Source of the DNA: Hyphomicrobiales bacterium
Lineage (GTDB): Bacteria > Pseudomonadota > Alphaproteobacteria > Rhizobiales > Rhizobiaceae
DNA length: 64,000 nt
Assembly: GCA_900472485.1 (NCBI GenBank)
Contig: UCII01000016.1
Location: 46,297-110,296, forward strand
Direction of reading: 5' to 3'
Shown here: positions 25,470 through 34,483 of the stretch, piece by piece
Layout: each line of letters starts with the position of its first letter
Position numbering within the stretch: the stretch's first letter is position 1
Notes under the pieces: generated by a model
Seen by the model: only the letters and a program-made list of their open reading frames with translations
Database searches by the model: none
What the model was told of the DNA's origin: nothing
Position numbers and translations under genes: made by a program

Positions 25470-25755
25470 GTCGCGTCGAACATTTTGGCCGCCGCGACAC
25501 TCAAGGTGGCGCGGCGGCTACAAGCTCCCCTGGGTAACTTCACCTGGCATTTCGCGGCGAGGGGGAGCTTCCTGTCGATCTGCAATATCGGCAATCGGCA
25601 AACTCACGAAATCGAGTTGGTGTTTGTGCCTGAATCCACATCGAACGCAACATTTCCTTCGTGCGAACCCAATAGCGCAACTGGCCGTGTTGGCTCAATT
25701 GCGCTTCTGCGCTTCTTTGGTGACCGGCTGCATGCGGTATGGTGTTCTTGCGACC

Positions 25756-26250
25756 GATCTTGCTCTGATGGTCACGCATCTGCTCCGCCAGATCGACCTT
25801 CAGGACAAGTTCGTCGAATTTTTTGGGCCGGGCGTTTCGATATTGACGGCAGGCGATCGCGCCGTTGTTGCCAACATGACGCCGGAATTCGGCGGCAACA
25901 GCGCCTACTTCCCGATTGATGGCCAGACGATCCAATATCTGCGGACGACCGGGCGCAGCGAAGATCACGTCAATTTTGTCGAACGCTCTGCCAAGCGTGT
26001 CGGCATTTGGTTCGATCCTTCCTCACAGCCGCGCTATACCTCCACGCTGCAAATCGATCTAGCGAGTATAGAGCCGAGTCTTGCAGGTTCCCGGCGCCCG
26101 CAGGATCGGATTCCCGTCAGCGAGACGCGCCGGCCATTGCCGGCATGAAGAAGGGATCGGTCGAGGTCGAGATCCTACGGGCCGGCGGCATCCTACCGCT
26201 GATTTTGAACAAGGTCGCTGCAAAGGCTTCGAACGATGTCGGCCAGTTCG
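25756..26250 (+). pseudogene. Aconitase (acnA-like) remnant with internal deletion
   Basis: Two blocks of aconitase A sequence survive. Frame 1 (25756 to about 26148) matches roughly residues 260-390 of the family: DKFVEFFGPGVSIL, DRAVVANMTPEFGG, FPIDGQTIQYLRTTGRSED, YTSTLQIDLASIEPSLAG and RPQDR. The frame then breaks, and a second block (about 26145-26250, another frame) matches the very C-terminus, with EVEILRAGGILPLILNKV. Everything between, including the cysteines for the iron-sulfur cluster, is missing, as is the N-terminus. The gene is dead. The flanks from 25470 to 25755 hold nothing else I recognise. Confidence 0.8.
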
Positions 26251-26310
26251 TAAGAACAGGTACACTCGTCAGCAACTGACCGCACTGCCTTGCGTATTGC
26301 TATCATAAGA

Positions 26311-26328
26311 ATACTCATGTAGGAGTAT
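26311..26328. promoter_or_regulatory. Probable PadR operator upstream of the aldo-keto reductase
   Basis: ATACTC-ATGTAG-GAGTAT is a perfect 6+6 dyad 48 bases before the start at 26376. The half-site ATACTC recurs twice in the promoter of the PadR gene (28016-28035). This suggests one regulator for both. Confidence 0.65.
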
Positions 26329-26375
26329 ATGGCGAAGAACCCCCCATTTCTTCCGCACAAATAGTTTCGCAATTC

Positions 26376-27248
26376 ATGGAGCAACCAGTGTCAGACAAAG
26401 CTGTGAAATTCTCTCTTGGCGGAGACATGCCAGTTAACCGGATGGGGTTTGGCGCCATGCGCCTTGTATCGAAGGGGTTTCGCGGCCCAGCGCGGGATCC
26501 GGGCGCCGGCCGCGCCGTGCTTCGCCGCGCCGTCGAGCTCGGTGCGAACCTGATTGATACGGCCGCCTTCTATCATAGCAGCGATAAAACTGTTCGTGCG
26601 AACAGGCTAATTCAAGAGGCGCTTTTTCCCTACGGCCGGGACCTCGTGATCGCAACCAAAGTGGGTCACGTTTTCAGCTCGGACGATAGCCATCGGACCG
26701 CGACAGGTGCCGACATGCGCCGGTTGGTAGAGGAAAATCTTCAAGATCTCGGCTTGGACCGGCTTGATCTGGTCTATCTGCGCATCGGGGAGATGGCGCC
26801 GCCCCATGGCGAGTCGCTCGCTGAACGTTTCGAAGCTCTTGCAGCGCTGCGCGAGGAGGGGTTAATTCGTCACCTCGGTCTCAGCAATATCGATGCCGAT
26901 CATCTAGCCGAAGCCCGTGCGATAGCGCCTGTGGTTGCCGTGCAGAACAATTTTCATGTTGCCAAGCGCGGAGATGCTGCGCTGTTGGGAATTTGTGAAA
27001 CGGAGAATATCGCCTTCAGCCCCTTCTTCCCGCTCGGCGGAGGGATGGCGAATATCGACGACGGGCGTCTCGCGCGGATTGCAGGCCGACATGGGGCAAC
27101 CAGCAACCAGATCGCGCTGGCTTGGTTACTGGCTCTTTCGCCAGTGATGATCGCAATTCCCGGCACCGGCTCCATTGCTCATCTGGAAGAAAATATGGCT
27201 GCGGGCGACATCGTGCTGACGGAACAGGACCTTGCTGAGCTTTCCTGA
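26376..27248 (+). CDS. Aldo/keto reductase
   Basis: This 290-aa AKR-superfamily oxidoreductase has an opening MPVNRMGFGAMRL, the catalytic Asp/Tyr region NLIDTAAFYHSS (about residues 55-66) and Lys in IATKVGH. The LGLSNIDADHLAEA segment and the C-terminal NADPH loop with IPGTGSIAHLEENM are also typical. Such enzymes reduce aldehydes or ketones with NADPH in the cytosol. There is no clear ribosome site before the ATG. A dyad at 26311-26328, sharing a half-site with the PadR gene promoter, suggests PadR control. Confidence 0.9.
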   Translation: MEQPVSDKAVKFSLGGDMPVNRMGFGAMRLVSKGFRGPARDPGAGRAVLRRAVELGANLIDTAAFYHSSDKTVRANRLIQEALFPYGRDLVIATKVGHVFSSDDSHRTATGADMRRLVEENLQDLGLDRLDLVYLRIGEMAPPHGESLAERFEALAALREEGLIRHLGLSNIDADHLAEARAIAPVVAVQNNFHVAKRGDAALLGICETENIAFSPFFPLGGGMANIDDGRLARIAGRHGATSNQIALAWLLALSPVMIAIPGTGSIAHLEENMAAGDIVLTEQDLAELS

Positions 27249-27415
27249 TGACTCGATGAGCGGACCATCGTAGGCGAAATCACTCGTGCTTTGCGGCCCG
27301 ACCCGCTCAAGACGTAGCCGCAAGCCAGATGGCGCGTCCAACAGTGAATGCCCGATAACCACGGGAAGAAAACCTAATTGGAGTTGGCCTCAAGGCGGCT
27401 GTCACCTGACAGAAC

Positions 27416-27991
27416 CTATGGCTTTTCCTTGCGCGGCCGGGGATTGCGCTCGTCGGCCATGAGATCCGGGAGAGCTGCGATGAGGTCCGCAAGATATTGG
27501 ACCTCCGCCTCCATCCGGCGCTCTGTATGACGGACCGCCCATTCCTCCGCCACTCCGATAAAGGGCATGGCTTGCTCGATCATGCGCCGCCGCTCTTCCA
27601 GCAGCGCTGTCATCCTTGCAAACCGGTCGGCCAGGAGGGCGGGAAGTTCGTCCAGTTTGGCTGGATCGGTGCGCGTAAGCGCGAGGTCGAACGGATCATA
27701 CTTAAACCAGATTTCCGTCAGGCCATTACGCCTCAGATCCGCCAACACACGCCTTCCTTCGTCGGTGATTTCATAAATCTGACGGGTAGGGCGGTTGCCT
27801 TCCTGTTCGCGGCCCGCTTCGCGCAACAGACCTTCGGTCGCGAGCCGATTCATTGCACCATAAACGGCTCCGACGGGAATGTCGGTCCAAAACGGCACAC
27901 GCTTGCGATCGGCCTCCTGCCTTAGACGGTGTCCGTGCATGGGGCCGATATCGGCGAAGGAAGATAAAATGAATAGCCTGATCGATGACAT
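27416..27991 (-). CDS. PadR-family transcriptional regulator
   Basis: This 191-aa PadR-type regulator has an N-terminal winged helix: SSIRLFILSSFADIGPMHGHRLRQEAD, PVGAVYGAMNRLATEGLLRE and RQIYEITDEGRRVLADL (residues 1-85). A helical C-terminal dimer domain with ERRRMIEQAMPF follows. PadR proteins often sense phenolic compounds. The ATG at 27991 fits the family start; the frame is open further upstream without support. The neighbours are the aldo-keto reductase (convergent, left) and an MDR reductase (divergent, right). Confidence 0.88.
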   Translation of the reverse strand: MSSIRLFILSSFADIGPMHGHRLRQEADRKRVPFWTDIPVGAVYGAMNRLATEGLLREAGREQEGNRPTRQIYEITDEGRRVLADLRRNGLTEIWFKYDPFDLALTRTDPAKLDELPALLADRFARMTALLEERRRMIEQAMPFIGVAEEWAVRHTERRMEAEVQYLADLIAALPDLMADERNPRPRKEKP

Positions 27992-28004
27992 GGTGTCCCT
28001 ATTG

Positions 28005-28035
28005 CTCTCGCGAGAGTATTCTGATAGGAGTATAC
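28005..28035. promoter_or_regulatory. Probable PadR autoregulatory region
   Basis: A perfect 12-bp palindrome CTCTCGCGAGAG (28005-28016) abuts two direct half-sites. On the - strand these read ATACTC twice, seven bases apart. The site lies 15-45 bases upstream of the PadR start, and ATACTC also forms the dyad at 26311-26328. Confidence 0.55.
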
Positions 28036-28203
28036 ATGTGTTCGCGCCACATTCAACTCGATGAAACCGCACATGCGGGTAAATCAGCTCCGGAGCTTCT
28101 AGGCAATGGAGCCGTGCGTATGTCCCTCCCTGGAGGGCACCATTGCCGGTGAAAGCAGCGCAACGAAGGTTAGGGCAATATTTGACGGAAGAACGAGTCT
28201 AAT

Positions 28204-29133
28204 ATGAAGAGAGTGCAATATGACCGCTACGGCGGCCCGGAACGCATGTATATCGGCAAAGCCAACTTGCCTCAGCTTGGTGCAAAACAGATACGTGTCA
28301 CCGTTAGTGCAGCGGCGATAAATCCTTTTGATTGGAAGCTTCGAAAAGGCGTCATGAAATTATTCAGGAGCCGGAAGTTCCCAAAGGGTATGGGAACCGA
28401 TTTCGCTGGAGTGATCGCTGCCGTCGGCAGGGATGTGAAGGGTCTCTTTGTCGGTGACGAAGTTTTTGGGAGCGTGGACTTCAACGAATCCGGTGCCTTT
28501 GCGGAAGAAATCATCCTGGATTCACATTTGGTGGCAAAAAAGCCGGCGCGCCTTTCGTTTGAGGAGGCTGCCTGCCTCCCCATTCCAGTGATGACCGCAT
28601 GGGCAGCCGTATTCGACAAGGCCAAAATGTCAAAGGGATCGCATCTTTTCATCCATGGCTGTACTGGTGCTGTGGGTGCATCCGCAGTGCAGTTGGCGCT
28701 TGCCCGAGGGATTAAAGTGAGCGGCTCATGTGGCACCGCGTCCTTGCAAAGTGCCAAAGCAGCCGGAGTCGATCCGGTTTTCACCTATGGGGATAAGCAG
28801 CTCCAGGCTCAGAATGGAAAATTCGACGCCGTCTTCGACACGCTTGGAACCCTGTCTGTGGGGGCTGGGCTTTCGATGCTCAACAGAAAAGGAATTTTTG
28901 TCGATATCAATCCGACGCCCGGCAGGATGGTGCGTGGAATGCTAGCCAGACGATATAAGCTCGCTTTCGCGACCATGGGGATTAAACATCTGTCGGCAAT
29001 CGCTGACCTTGCAAGTGAAGGTGTGTTGCGACCGACTGTCGGCCTCGTCGTTCCATTTACTGATGCGTTGTCCGCGATCACTGCAGCTGAAACAGGGGCG
29101 CGAGTTCCAGGAAAAGTCGTTCTAGCCTTGTGA
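28204..29133 (+). CDS. NAD(P)-dependent quinone-oxidoreductase-like MDR reductase
   Basis: This 309-aa zinc-independent MDR protein resembles quinone oxidoreductases. Family marks are MKRVQYDRYGGPE, AAAINPFDWKLRKG, GTDFAGVIAAVG, the nucleotide segment HGCTGAVGASAVQLA (about 155) and TVGLVVPFTDALSAITAAE near the end. No zinc ligands are visible. Base composition looks more A/T-rich than the conjugation genes, hinting at separate origin. It is divergent from padR with 212 bases between, so PadR may also act here. Confidence 0.88.
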   Translation: MKRVQYDRYGGPERMYIGKANLPQLGAKQIRVTVSAAAINPFDWKLRKGVMKLFRSRKFPKGMGTDFAGVIAAVGRDVKGLFVGDEVFGSVDFNESGAFAEEIILDSHLVAKKPARLSFEEAACLPIPVMTAWAAVFDKAKMSKGSHLFIHGCTGAVGASAVQLALARGIKVSGSCGTASLQSAKAAGVDPVFTYGDKQLQAQNGKFDAVFDTLGTLSVGAGLSMLNRKGIFVDINPTPGRMVRGMLARRYKLAFATMGIKHLSAIADLASEGVLRPTVGLVVPFTDALSAITAAETGARVPGKVVLAL

Positions 29134-29593
29134 GACGATGGGGAAGGGTTCCGAAACCGTACGACGATCATTATCAAAAGAGTCGGTCCAAGCTCGACTC
29201 TTCCCCCTCAATAGCTTCTGTACCGTTCATCACCCTATCTCTGCTTGAATCAAAGCACAGCCGAATGAGGGATGGCAAGCTCTCGGTACGACACGTGCCG
29301 GGACGGATGCCTCGACTGGGAGTGGCGTGTGAGACCCGACTGACATAGTCGGGGAGTGGCGGATTCGAAAAGTTCCTATTCGCATCGAGCTGAAGGCATT
29401 GTGACGGACACGTCAGCTCGGTCAGCGACTGACTGAGCAATCGATGCGTGGGAACACATGGCGCATTGCTGGACGCTTCGCGGATCCGATGGATTAGCTA
29501 GACACAACCCGAAAGTTGACCACCGTCGAGCTCGACGAAAACGCTGAACAACGAATATCGCGGTCGTATGGTCCAGCGCTTCCATATGCATCA
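29134..29593. other. Intergenic region with no recognised feature
   Basis: These 460 bases lie between convergent genes. Short frames on both strands lack family motifs and ribosome sites. I see no clear terminator or mobile-element end. Confidence 0.5.
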
Positions 29594-30481
29594 TCAATCT
29601 CCTACTTTCGTCTTCTTGAGCTGGTGGTAGGCTACAGATGCAAAACTTGGCAAACGAAGGCCTCCAGCGAGTGACGCTGGTGAATCTACCGCCATTGCCT
29701 CCTCCACCTCCTCCAGGGATCTGCCGCGGGCGACCATGACTTGGATCTCATCGTATTGTTGCTGGAACTCATCCAGCTTCTGCTGGACCTCCACCTTCGT
29801 TTGCAGGTCGCCATGTCCAGTTACGAAGATGTCGGCTGGAAGCTTGAGCATCTCCCGCACAGTGGCGAGCCAGCCACTCGCCGAGCCGTGTTTCTCGTCA
29901 TGTATCGTGGGAGTTGGACTGCCGCCCCACGCCAGGATGTCACCGGCGAAAATCACCATCTCGTCCGGGAGGTGGACAACGGTGTCGCCGCTGGTGTGCG
30001 AGGGACCGAAGTGAAAAAATTCGAACCAGACATCTTCAATCGTTAAGGCGAATCTTGTCGTGAAGGTGCAGTTCGGCAAAGCCCTGCTAGGAAGCCGGCC
30101 CATGAGTCCCACAGCGTTTGCAGCCTCCATGTCGGTCTTGCAGTTCTCGTGAGAGATGATGGTCACGCCCGCAGGAAAACTCGCAAGCCCCATTACATGA
30201 TCGCCGTCGCCGTGCGTAAGGATGACGTGCGTAACGGGATTGGATGTGATCCGAGCGACTTCGTCCAGAAGTCTTTTCCCCGCGCCGGAGCTGACCTTTG
30301 CGTCGATCACAACAACGCCACGACGGCCAACGACTATTCCGGAATTTCCGCCTGCACCGGCAACCCAATAGACATTCGTCGCGATTTGGTGAGTTACCAA
30401 GGGCTCTTCACCCCAGCTTTGTATGTAACGGCGGATTTCTTCGAGTGAGGGCCGTTGGGAACTTGATTTTTCGTTTGTCAT
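29594..30481 (-). CDS. Metallo-beta-lactamase-fold hydrolase (SoxH/quinoprotein-relay-like)
   Basis: This 295-aa MBL-fold protein has the metal motif THGDGDHVMG (about residue 90). The usual HxHxDH is here H-x-D-x-D-H. Other metal-site segments are GPSHTSGDTVVHLPDEMVIFAGDILAWG and VTGHGD. No signal peptide is visible. The start at 30481 lies one base after the stop of the alpha/beta hydrolase gene, so the two form an operon. The substrate is unknown. Confidence 0.85.
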   Translation of the reverse strand: MTNEKSSSQRPSLEEIRRYIQSWGEEPLVTHQIATNVYWVAGAGGNSGIVVGRRGVVVIDAKVSSGAGKRLLDEVARITSNPVTHVILTHGDGDHVMGLASFPAGVTIISHENCKTDMEAANAVGLMGRLPSRALPNCTFTTRFALTIEDVWFEFFHFGPSHTSGDTVVHLPDEMVIFAGDILAWGGSPTPTIHDEKHGSASGWLATVREMLKLPADIFVTGHGDLQTKVEVQQKLDEFQQQYDEIQVMVARGRSLEEVEEAMAVDSPASLAGGLRLPSFASVAYHQLKKTKVGD

Positions 30482-30482
30482 C

Positions 30483-31691
30483 TCAGAGCCGCTCCTCAAT
30501 CCAATCCAGCAAACATGCTGAAGCGGTGGAATAAGCGCCGATCTGGCAGTGAGCCTGTGCGGTCGAGACCTCGTCAAATAACAGGTAGTGCTTGGGGCAT
30601 TTCAAAGCATCAAATAGCCTCTGGGCCTCTCCCTTCGCTATCTCTTCGGTACCGTCCATGACGAGCGTTTCGCATTCAATTCGGTCGACGACGGGGGCGT
30701 TGTCATAGGCCAGAAGGGCTTTGAACACCTCCCGCTCACGTACACCGTGTTTCCAGGCATAATCTCTGACGAGCCATTTGAGCGATGTGTACTGGGCCGT
30801 GCGCTTAAAGGCCTCAGGAAGCGCGTCCAGTCCATCTCCGATCAGCAGTTGACGGATGGGGGGCGAGAAGTGGTTGAGAATCGCTTCTCCCCAGCTCAAA
30901 GATCCGGGGTCGGCAATGCATACCTTCAGGCGCTTTTCGAATGCTGCAGCCCGCACGGAAAGAAAGGCGCCGAAACTCAAGCCCATAAGACCGACCCTGG
31001 ACGGATCGATCCCAGGAATTTCGAACGCAAAATCGACGACGGGCCTGACGACGTTCTCCCAGTCGGGTCGAAAATGCAAATTATTGAGTCTCAGTGACAG
31101 ACCTTGGCCGGGACCGTCATAGACCAGGCAGTGGATGCCACGGCGCAACGCAGCATCGTAAACCCAGCACGTATCGTCGGCCCAGGTATCGCGACCCGGC
31201 GTGATGATGAGCAGCGGAGCGCTTTCTGCAGCAGCGGGAGATCTGAAGAAATGTCCCGGAAGGAACGTGCCTTCGTACGGGATTTCAACATACTTTCCAG
31301 GATAACCAGATAGCTCAAGGTATCGCGCATAGCACTTGGAACTGGCGTGCGCATGTTCGGTAAGACGCGAATCTCCAGGATAGCTGAAATACATCAGGGA
31401 GGCGCGCCAGTAGGTCGCAGCGCGAAGGTATGTGGAGGAGGCCGTAAGGCGCTTGCCTGCCCGATCGGCCTCTTCAGCCCGGGTTTGTAGACGTTGCGCT
31501 ACCGCGCTCCACGCGTTAATCCAGCATTCTTCGTCGTTTGGTTTCAATTGCCCGATGACTTCAAAAACCTCACCCAGGTCACACATGCCATATTGCATGA
31601 GGCCGAGGACATGTTTCAGCAGTGCATCCATTATCAAGGTGTCGCTGAACTTGCTGGATGTCCAATGAACGGTATTTTGAACGTCTGACAT
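30483..31691 (-). CDS. Alpha/beta hydrolase of the FrsA / dihydroxypseudooxynicotine-hydrolase type
   Basis: This 402-aa hydrolase has a helical N-terminal part (residues 1-130) and a C-terminal alpha/beta fold. The nucleophile elbow is GLSFGAF (about residue 240), with DGPGQGLSLR in front, and later MDGTEEIAKGEAQRLFDAL and a His in AQAHCQIG. This layout matches the C-C bond hydrolases and FrsA-like proteins. The ATG at 31691 is the family start. It is co-transcribed with the following MBL protein. The likely role is hydrolysis of a ketone, ester or beta-diketone, substrate unknown. Confidence 0.83.
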   Translation of the reverse strand: MSDVQNTVHWTSSKFSDTLIMDALLKHVLGLMQYGMCDLGEVFEVIGQLKPNDEECWINAWSAVAQRLQTRAEEADRAGKRLTASSTYLRAATYWRASLMYFSYPGDSRLTEHAHASSKCYARYLELSGYPGKYVEIPYEGTFLPGHFFRSPAAAESAPLLIITPGRDTWADDTCWVYDAALRRGIHCLVYDGPGQGLSLRLNNLHFRPDWENVVRPVVDFAFEIPGIDPSRVGLMGLSFGAFLSVRAAAFEKRLKVCIADPGSLSWGEAILNHFSPPIRQLLIGDGLDALPEAFKRTAQYTSLKWLVRDYAWKHGVREREVFKALLAYDNAPVVDRIECETLVMDGTEEIAKGEAQRLFDALKCPKHYLLFDEVSTAQAHCQIGAYSTASACLLDWIEERL

Positions 31692-31840
31692 GTTCGTTTC
31701 CTTCCTATATGCACGATGAACTAGTGCGGGTCGTGTTGATGAACTGGGCCCGCTCGGGTGCAAGAACACGGAAGCGGCAACAACTCTCGAACTACGCGGT
31801 GGACGCCATGCAGGCTGCTTGCTGCGAAAACTCTTGATCC

Positions 31841-32827
31841 TTATTCGGTTGCAACATTGACGGCTTGTCCTGGCCACAAAGCCTCGAAACAAGCCGGGCT
31901 CATGCCGTGCGACGTCAAAGCTCGAGCGAGCAATCGTGGCGGTTCGTCCCAGGGCTCATCCGTCAGCCGAAAGGTACCCCAGTGGATTCCCGCTGCCTTG
32001 CGGGCTTCCAACGAGCGCATGATCAACACGGCCTCGGCCGGGTCGACATGTTGGGGCGCCATGAACCAGCGAGGCGCATAGGCGCCGATCGGAATCAGTG
32101 CCAGATCTGGTCGACCGTAAGCCGCGCGCATGTCCCTGAAAATCGCACCGGTTCCATATGCGGTATCGCCAGCGAAGTAGATGAGGCCGGCCCTGGTTCT
32201 CAGCATAAAGCCACTCCACAGCGCCATACGACGGTCTCGCAACCCACGTGCCGACCAATGATTGGCCGGCACGATATCTACGGTGACGCCGTTTGCCAGG
32301 TCAAAGCTGCTACCCCAGTTGCCCGTCACGACCTTGGCATCGGGAACCGCACGCCGGACAATAGTCTCATTGCCCAAGGGTGTGATGATAATGGGCGCAT
32401 AGCGCTCATGCAGCCTTTTCAAACTCGGCAGATCGAGGTGGTCGTAGTGGTTGTGTGAGAGCAAGATCACGTCGATTGGCGGCAGGTTCGCAAACGCGAT
32501 GCCGGGCGCAGTGGTTCGGCGTCTGCCGATATAGCCACACGGCCCCGCGCGCTCGGACCAGACGGGATCCGTCAAGACATTTAGGCCAGCCGACTGAATC
32601 AGAACCGTCGCATGCCCAACCATGGTGGCGCGCAGACCGCAAACGCGACGTTCTGGTACGGTCCCCTCGACTTCGATGCGCTTCGGCCACGGCACTCTGC
32701 GCTCCCGCTGCCAACGGAAAACATCTCGCATGGAGCGATCGGTTCCCGGATGGCCAGGATTGGCGAAAAGCACTCCGTCGAAATTTTCGGCCGGTGGGGA
32801 TGTCACGTAGCGGTTCCGCTTGCTCAT
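31841..32827 (-). CDS. MBL-fold hydrolase, NAPE-PLD/UlaG-like
   Basis: This 328-aa protein of the MBL superfamily is related to N-acylphosphatidylethanolamine phospholipase D. Motifs are MVGHATVLIQSAGLNVLTDPVWSERAGP, the metal motif LLSHNHYDHLD (intact HxHxDH, about 125), HWSARG, YFAGDTAYG and GIHWGTF. It is probably cytosolic, as there is no signal peptide. It lies upstream of the alpha/beta hydrolase on the same strand, separated by 149 bases. Family members act on phospholipids or sugar lactones; this substrate is unknown. Confidence 0.87.
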   Translation of the reverse strand: MSKRNRYVTSPPAENFDGVLFANPGHPGTDRSMRDVFRWQRERRVPWPKRIEVEGTVPERRVCGLRATMVGHATVLIQSAGLNVLTDPVWSERAGPCGYIGRRRTTAPGIAFANLPPIDVILLSHNHYDHLDLPSLKRLHERYAPIIITPLGNETIVRRAVPDAKVVTGNWGSSFDLANGVTVDIVPANHWSARGLRDRRMALWSGFMLRTRAGLIYFAGDTAYGTGAIFRDMRAAYGRPDLALIPIGAYAPRWFMAPQHVDPAEAVLIMRSLEARKAAGIHWGTFRLTDEPWDEPPRLLARALTSHGMSPACFEALWPGQAVNVATE

Positions 32828-33012
32828 GGATTGGATTTCACAAAAATGCTGGTCATCTGACTATTCAACGTCGCCACCATGCACGCAGCGACGCCTTTTC
32901 GGATAGCTGACGGCGCGTCAGCCGGACGATCTGTTGCTTGAACTCAGACTTGTTCCGACGGGTTCGGGCATGATGCGCTCCCACCGGCAAGCCAAACTCC
33001 GGCACCGGAGGT

Positions 33013-33381
33013 TCAATTTGCCGGGCGAGTGAGTTTCAAGTCGGGCGTATCGCCGTTCCAGCCTTGAAGCCCGCCGGGAATCTCGCGGAAGCGCAGGCAC
33101 TTCGACATCATCGTGTTATTCAGGCACATCGTATCGCCTTTGACCTTCCAGCTGACGGATAGCGAAAAGAACATGGGTCCCTTTATGCTTCCGGTGCCGT
33201 CCTTGTTGAGGGTGAGTTTGAACGATCTGCCATTCGGCGCATCGGCCGACCAAGGGGCGCCATCGGCGAGAACTGCGGCGGCCTTCTGTGGTTGCAGATA
33301 GGCCTGCCCCTGTGCAGCAAGCACGTGGTCTGCGGCGAGAATTGCAACCGCTGCCGTTATGATCTTTAGATCTATCTTCAT
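33013..33381 (-). CDS. Small secreted protein of unknown family
   Basis: This 122-aa protein has a signal peptide (cleavage near VLA-AQGQ). The mature part is short and predicted beta-rich, with GRSFKLTLNKDGTGSIKG, SVSWKVKGDTMCLNNTMM and two cysteines (CLNN, KCLRF). The layout resembles small periplasmic lipocalin-like domains, but I do not recognise a family. AAGGAAAGGA stands before the ATG. It is followed by 185 bases with nothing visible. Confidence 0.75.
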   Translation of the reverse strand: MKIDLKIITAAVAILAADHVLAAQGQAYLQPQKAAAVLADGAPWSADAPNGRSFKLTLNKDGTGSIKGPMFFSLSVSWKVKGDTMCLNNTMMSKCLRFREIPGGLQGWNGDTPDLKLTRPAN

Positions 33382-33454
33382 GTGGATGTCCTTTCTTCCT
33401 TGATTTGCTCGAACCGCCTAGCGAACGCCGCTGCGGCACATGGATTTTCTGTTG

Positions 33455-34300
33455 CTATTGGCGGACTGTGGCGCCCTTGTCGCTCCAGTTCGGCGGCAGG
33501 CCAAGCTGGCCGGCGACGGCTCCCGTGATGCCGGGGGCAGATCCGAACGCCTTGCAGGCGTCATATTTGGGAGCACCGCCAAGCGAAACCCGCATCCTTT
33601 GCATCGAGGGTATCGCCGGCAACCCCTTGAAAGGATCCTTCCCCTTGACCAGCATGCGGCTGAAGTCGTTGGAGAAAGCAGACGACAAAGAGTACGCATC
33701 TCCCACTCTGGAGTATCGCGGCGTCGTCAGCATGTTAGCGCCTCGCGACCACAGCATGGCTGCCTTCTGGGATCCGTCCTGAGCAATCGCCTCCGCCTCA
33801 ACGGACAAGCCGCCAAGACCGACCGGTATCCGCGGGACTGGGACCGGGACTGCAGCAACCGTCGCGCCGAGTGTTGTAACGGTAGAGGTGGCAGCGACCG
33901 TCTTATTCGTAGCAACGATGTCGGTCACGGTGGCATGGACGGTGAGATCGGCTGGTTGGTCCGAAGTGACGATCCTGAAGCGGTCGGCGAGATCGGTGCA
34001 AAGCGCCCGGTCGATGGCATTGGAGACGAGCGCCAGATCTTTGGGTTGGATTGTGCTGGCGCTGCCGATCTGCGTGGAGGTCCGCAAGATGCGCACCGTC
34101 TTCGCAGCGAGAACTGGTTGCGAATCCACGCGCAGCTTTGCTTTTGTCAGTGTGCCTCCGGAGGAGGTCATACCCGTGTAGGAGCCAAGTGTTCCCTTTT
34201 GCTGCAGCGGCACGTTTGCGCAGGACGAAAGCGTCGATAGCAATAACAGGCAGAGTATTGCCTGCGGGTGTGTTTCAGAAAGCTGGAAGCTAATGCCCAT
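33455..34300 (-). CDS. DUF3313-type lipoprotein
   Basis: This 281-aa protein has a lipoprotein signal ending in the lipobox LSSC at about residue 27. Family-like segments follow: GSYTGM, ALVSNAIDRALCTDLADRF, TVHATVTDIVATNKTVAATSTV and a repetitive small-residue stretch ATVAAVPVPVPRIPVGLGGLSVEAEA. It is probably anchored in the outer membrane. Its promoter carries a triple repeat (34349-34376) also found in front of the two RND adaptor genes. It is therefore likely controlled by the two-component system encoded next to it. Confidence 0.8.
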   Translation of the reverse strand: MGISFQLSETHPQAILCLLLLSTLSSCANVPLQQKGTLGSYTGMTSSGGTLTKAKLRVDSQPVLAAKTVRILRTSTQIGSASTIQPKDLALVSNAIDRALCTDLADRFRIVTSDQPADLTVHATVTDIVATNKTVAATSTVTTLGATVAAVPVPVPRIPVGLGGLSVEAEAIAQDGSQKAAMLWSRGANMLTTPRYSRVGDAYSLSSAFSNDFSRMLVKGKDPFKGLPAIPSMQRMRVSLGGAPKYDACKAFGSAPGITGAVAGQLGLPPNWSDKGATVRQ

Positions 34301-34348
34301 CTGCGAGATCTCTGAGTGGTTGCGAAGACCCAGATCTAGCAGTGCGAA

Positions 34349-34376
34349 CGTTAACTGCTGTAAAGGCAGTGTAAAG
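34349..34376 (-). promoter_or_regulatory. Triple direct repeat, probable response-regulator box C
   Basis: Read on the - strand: CTTTACA (34376-34370), CTTTACA (34365-34359) and GTTAACG (34355-34349), with steps of 11 and 10 bp. This is the same layout as boxes A and B. It lies about 50-75 bp upstream of the DUF3313 lipoprotein gene. Confidence 0.65.
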
Positions 34377-34483
34377 TTAGGTAAAATATGCAGGTGGACT
34401 TCGGGAATCAGACCAGATCAATGCGCGTCCCTGCCCGACCATAGTGGCAGTCTCGCGCATGTTTGTTGATCGATCTATCGCTC

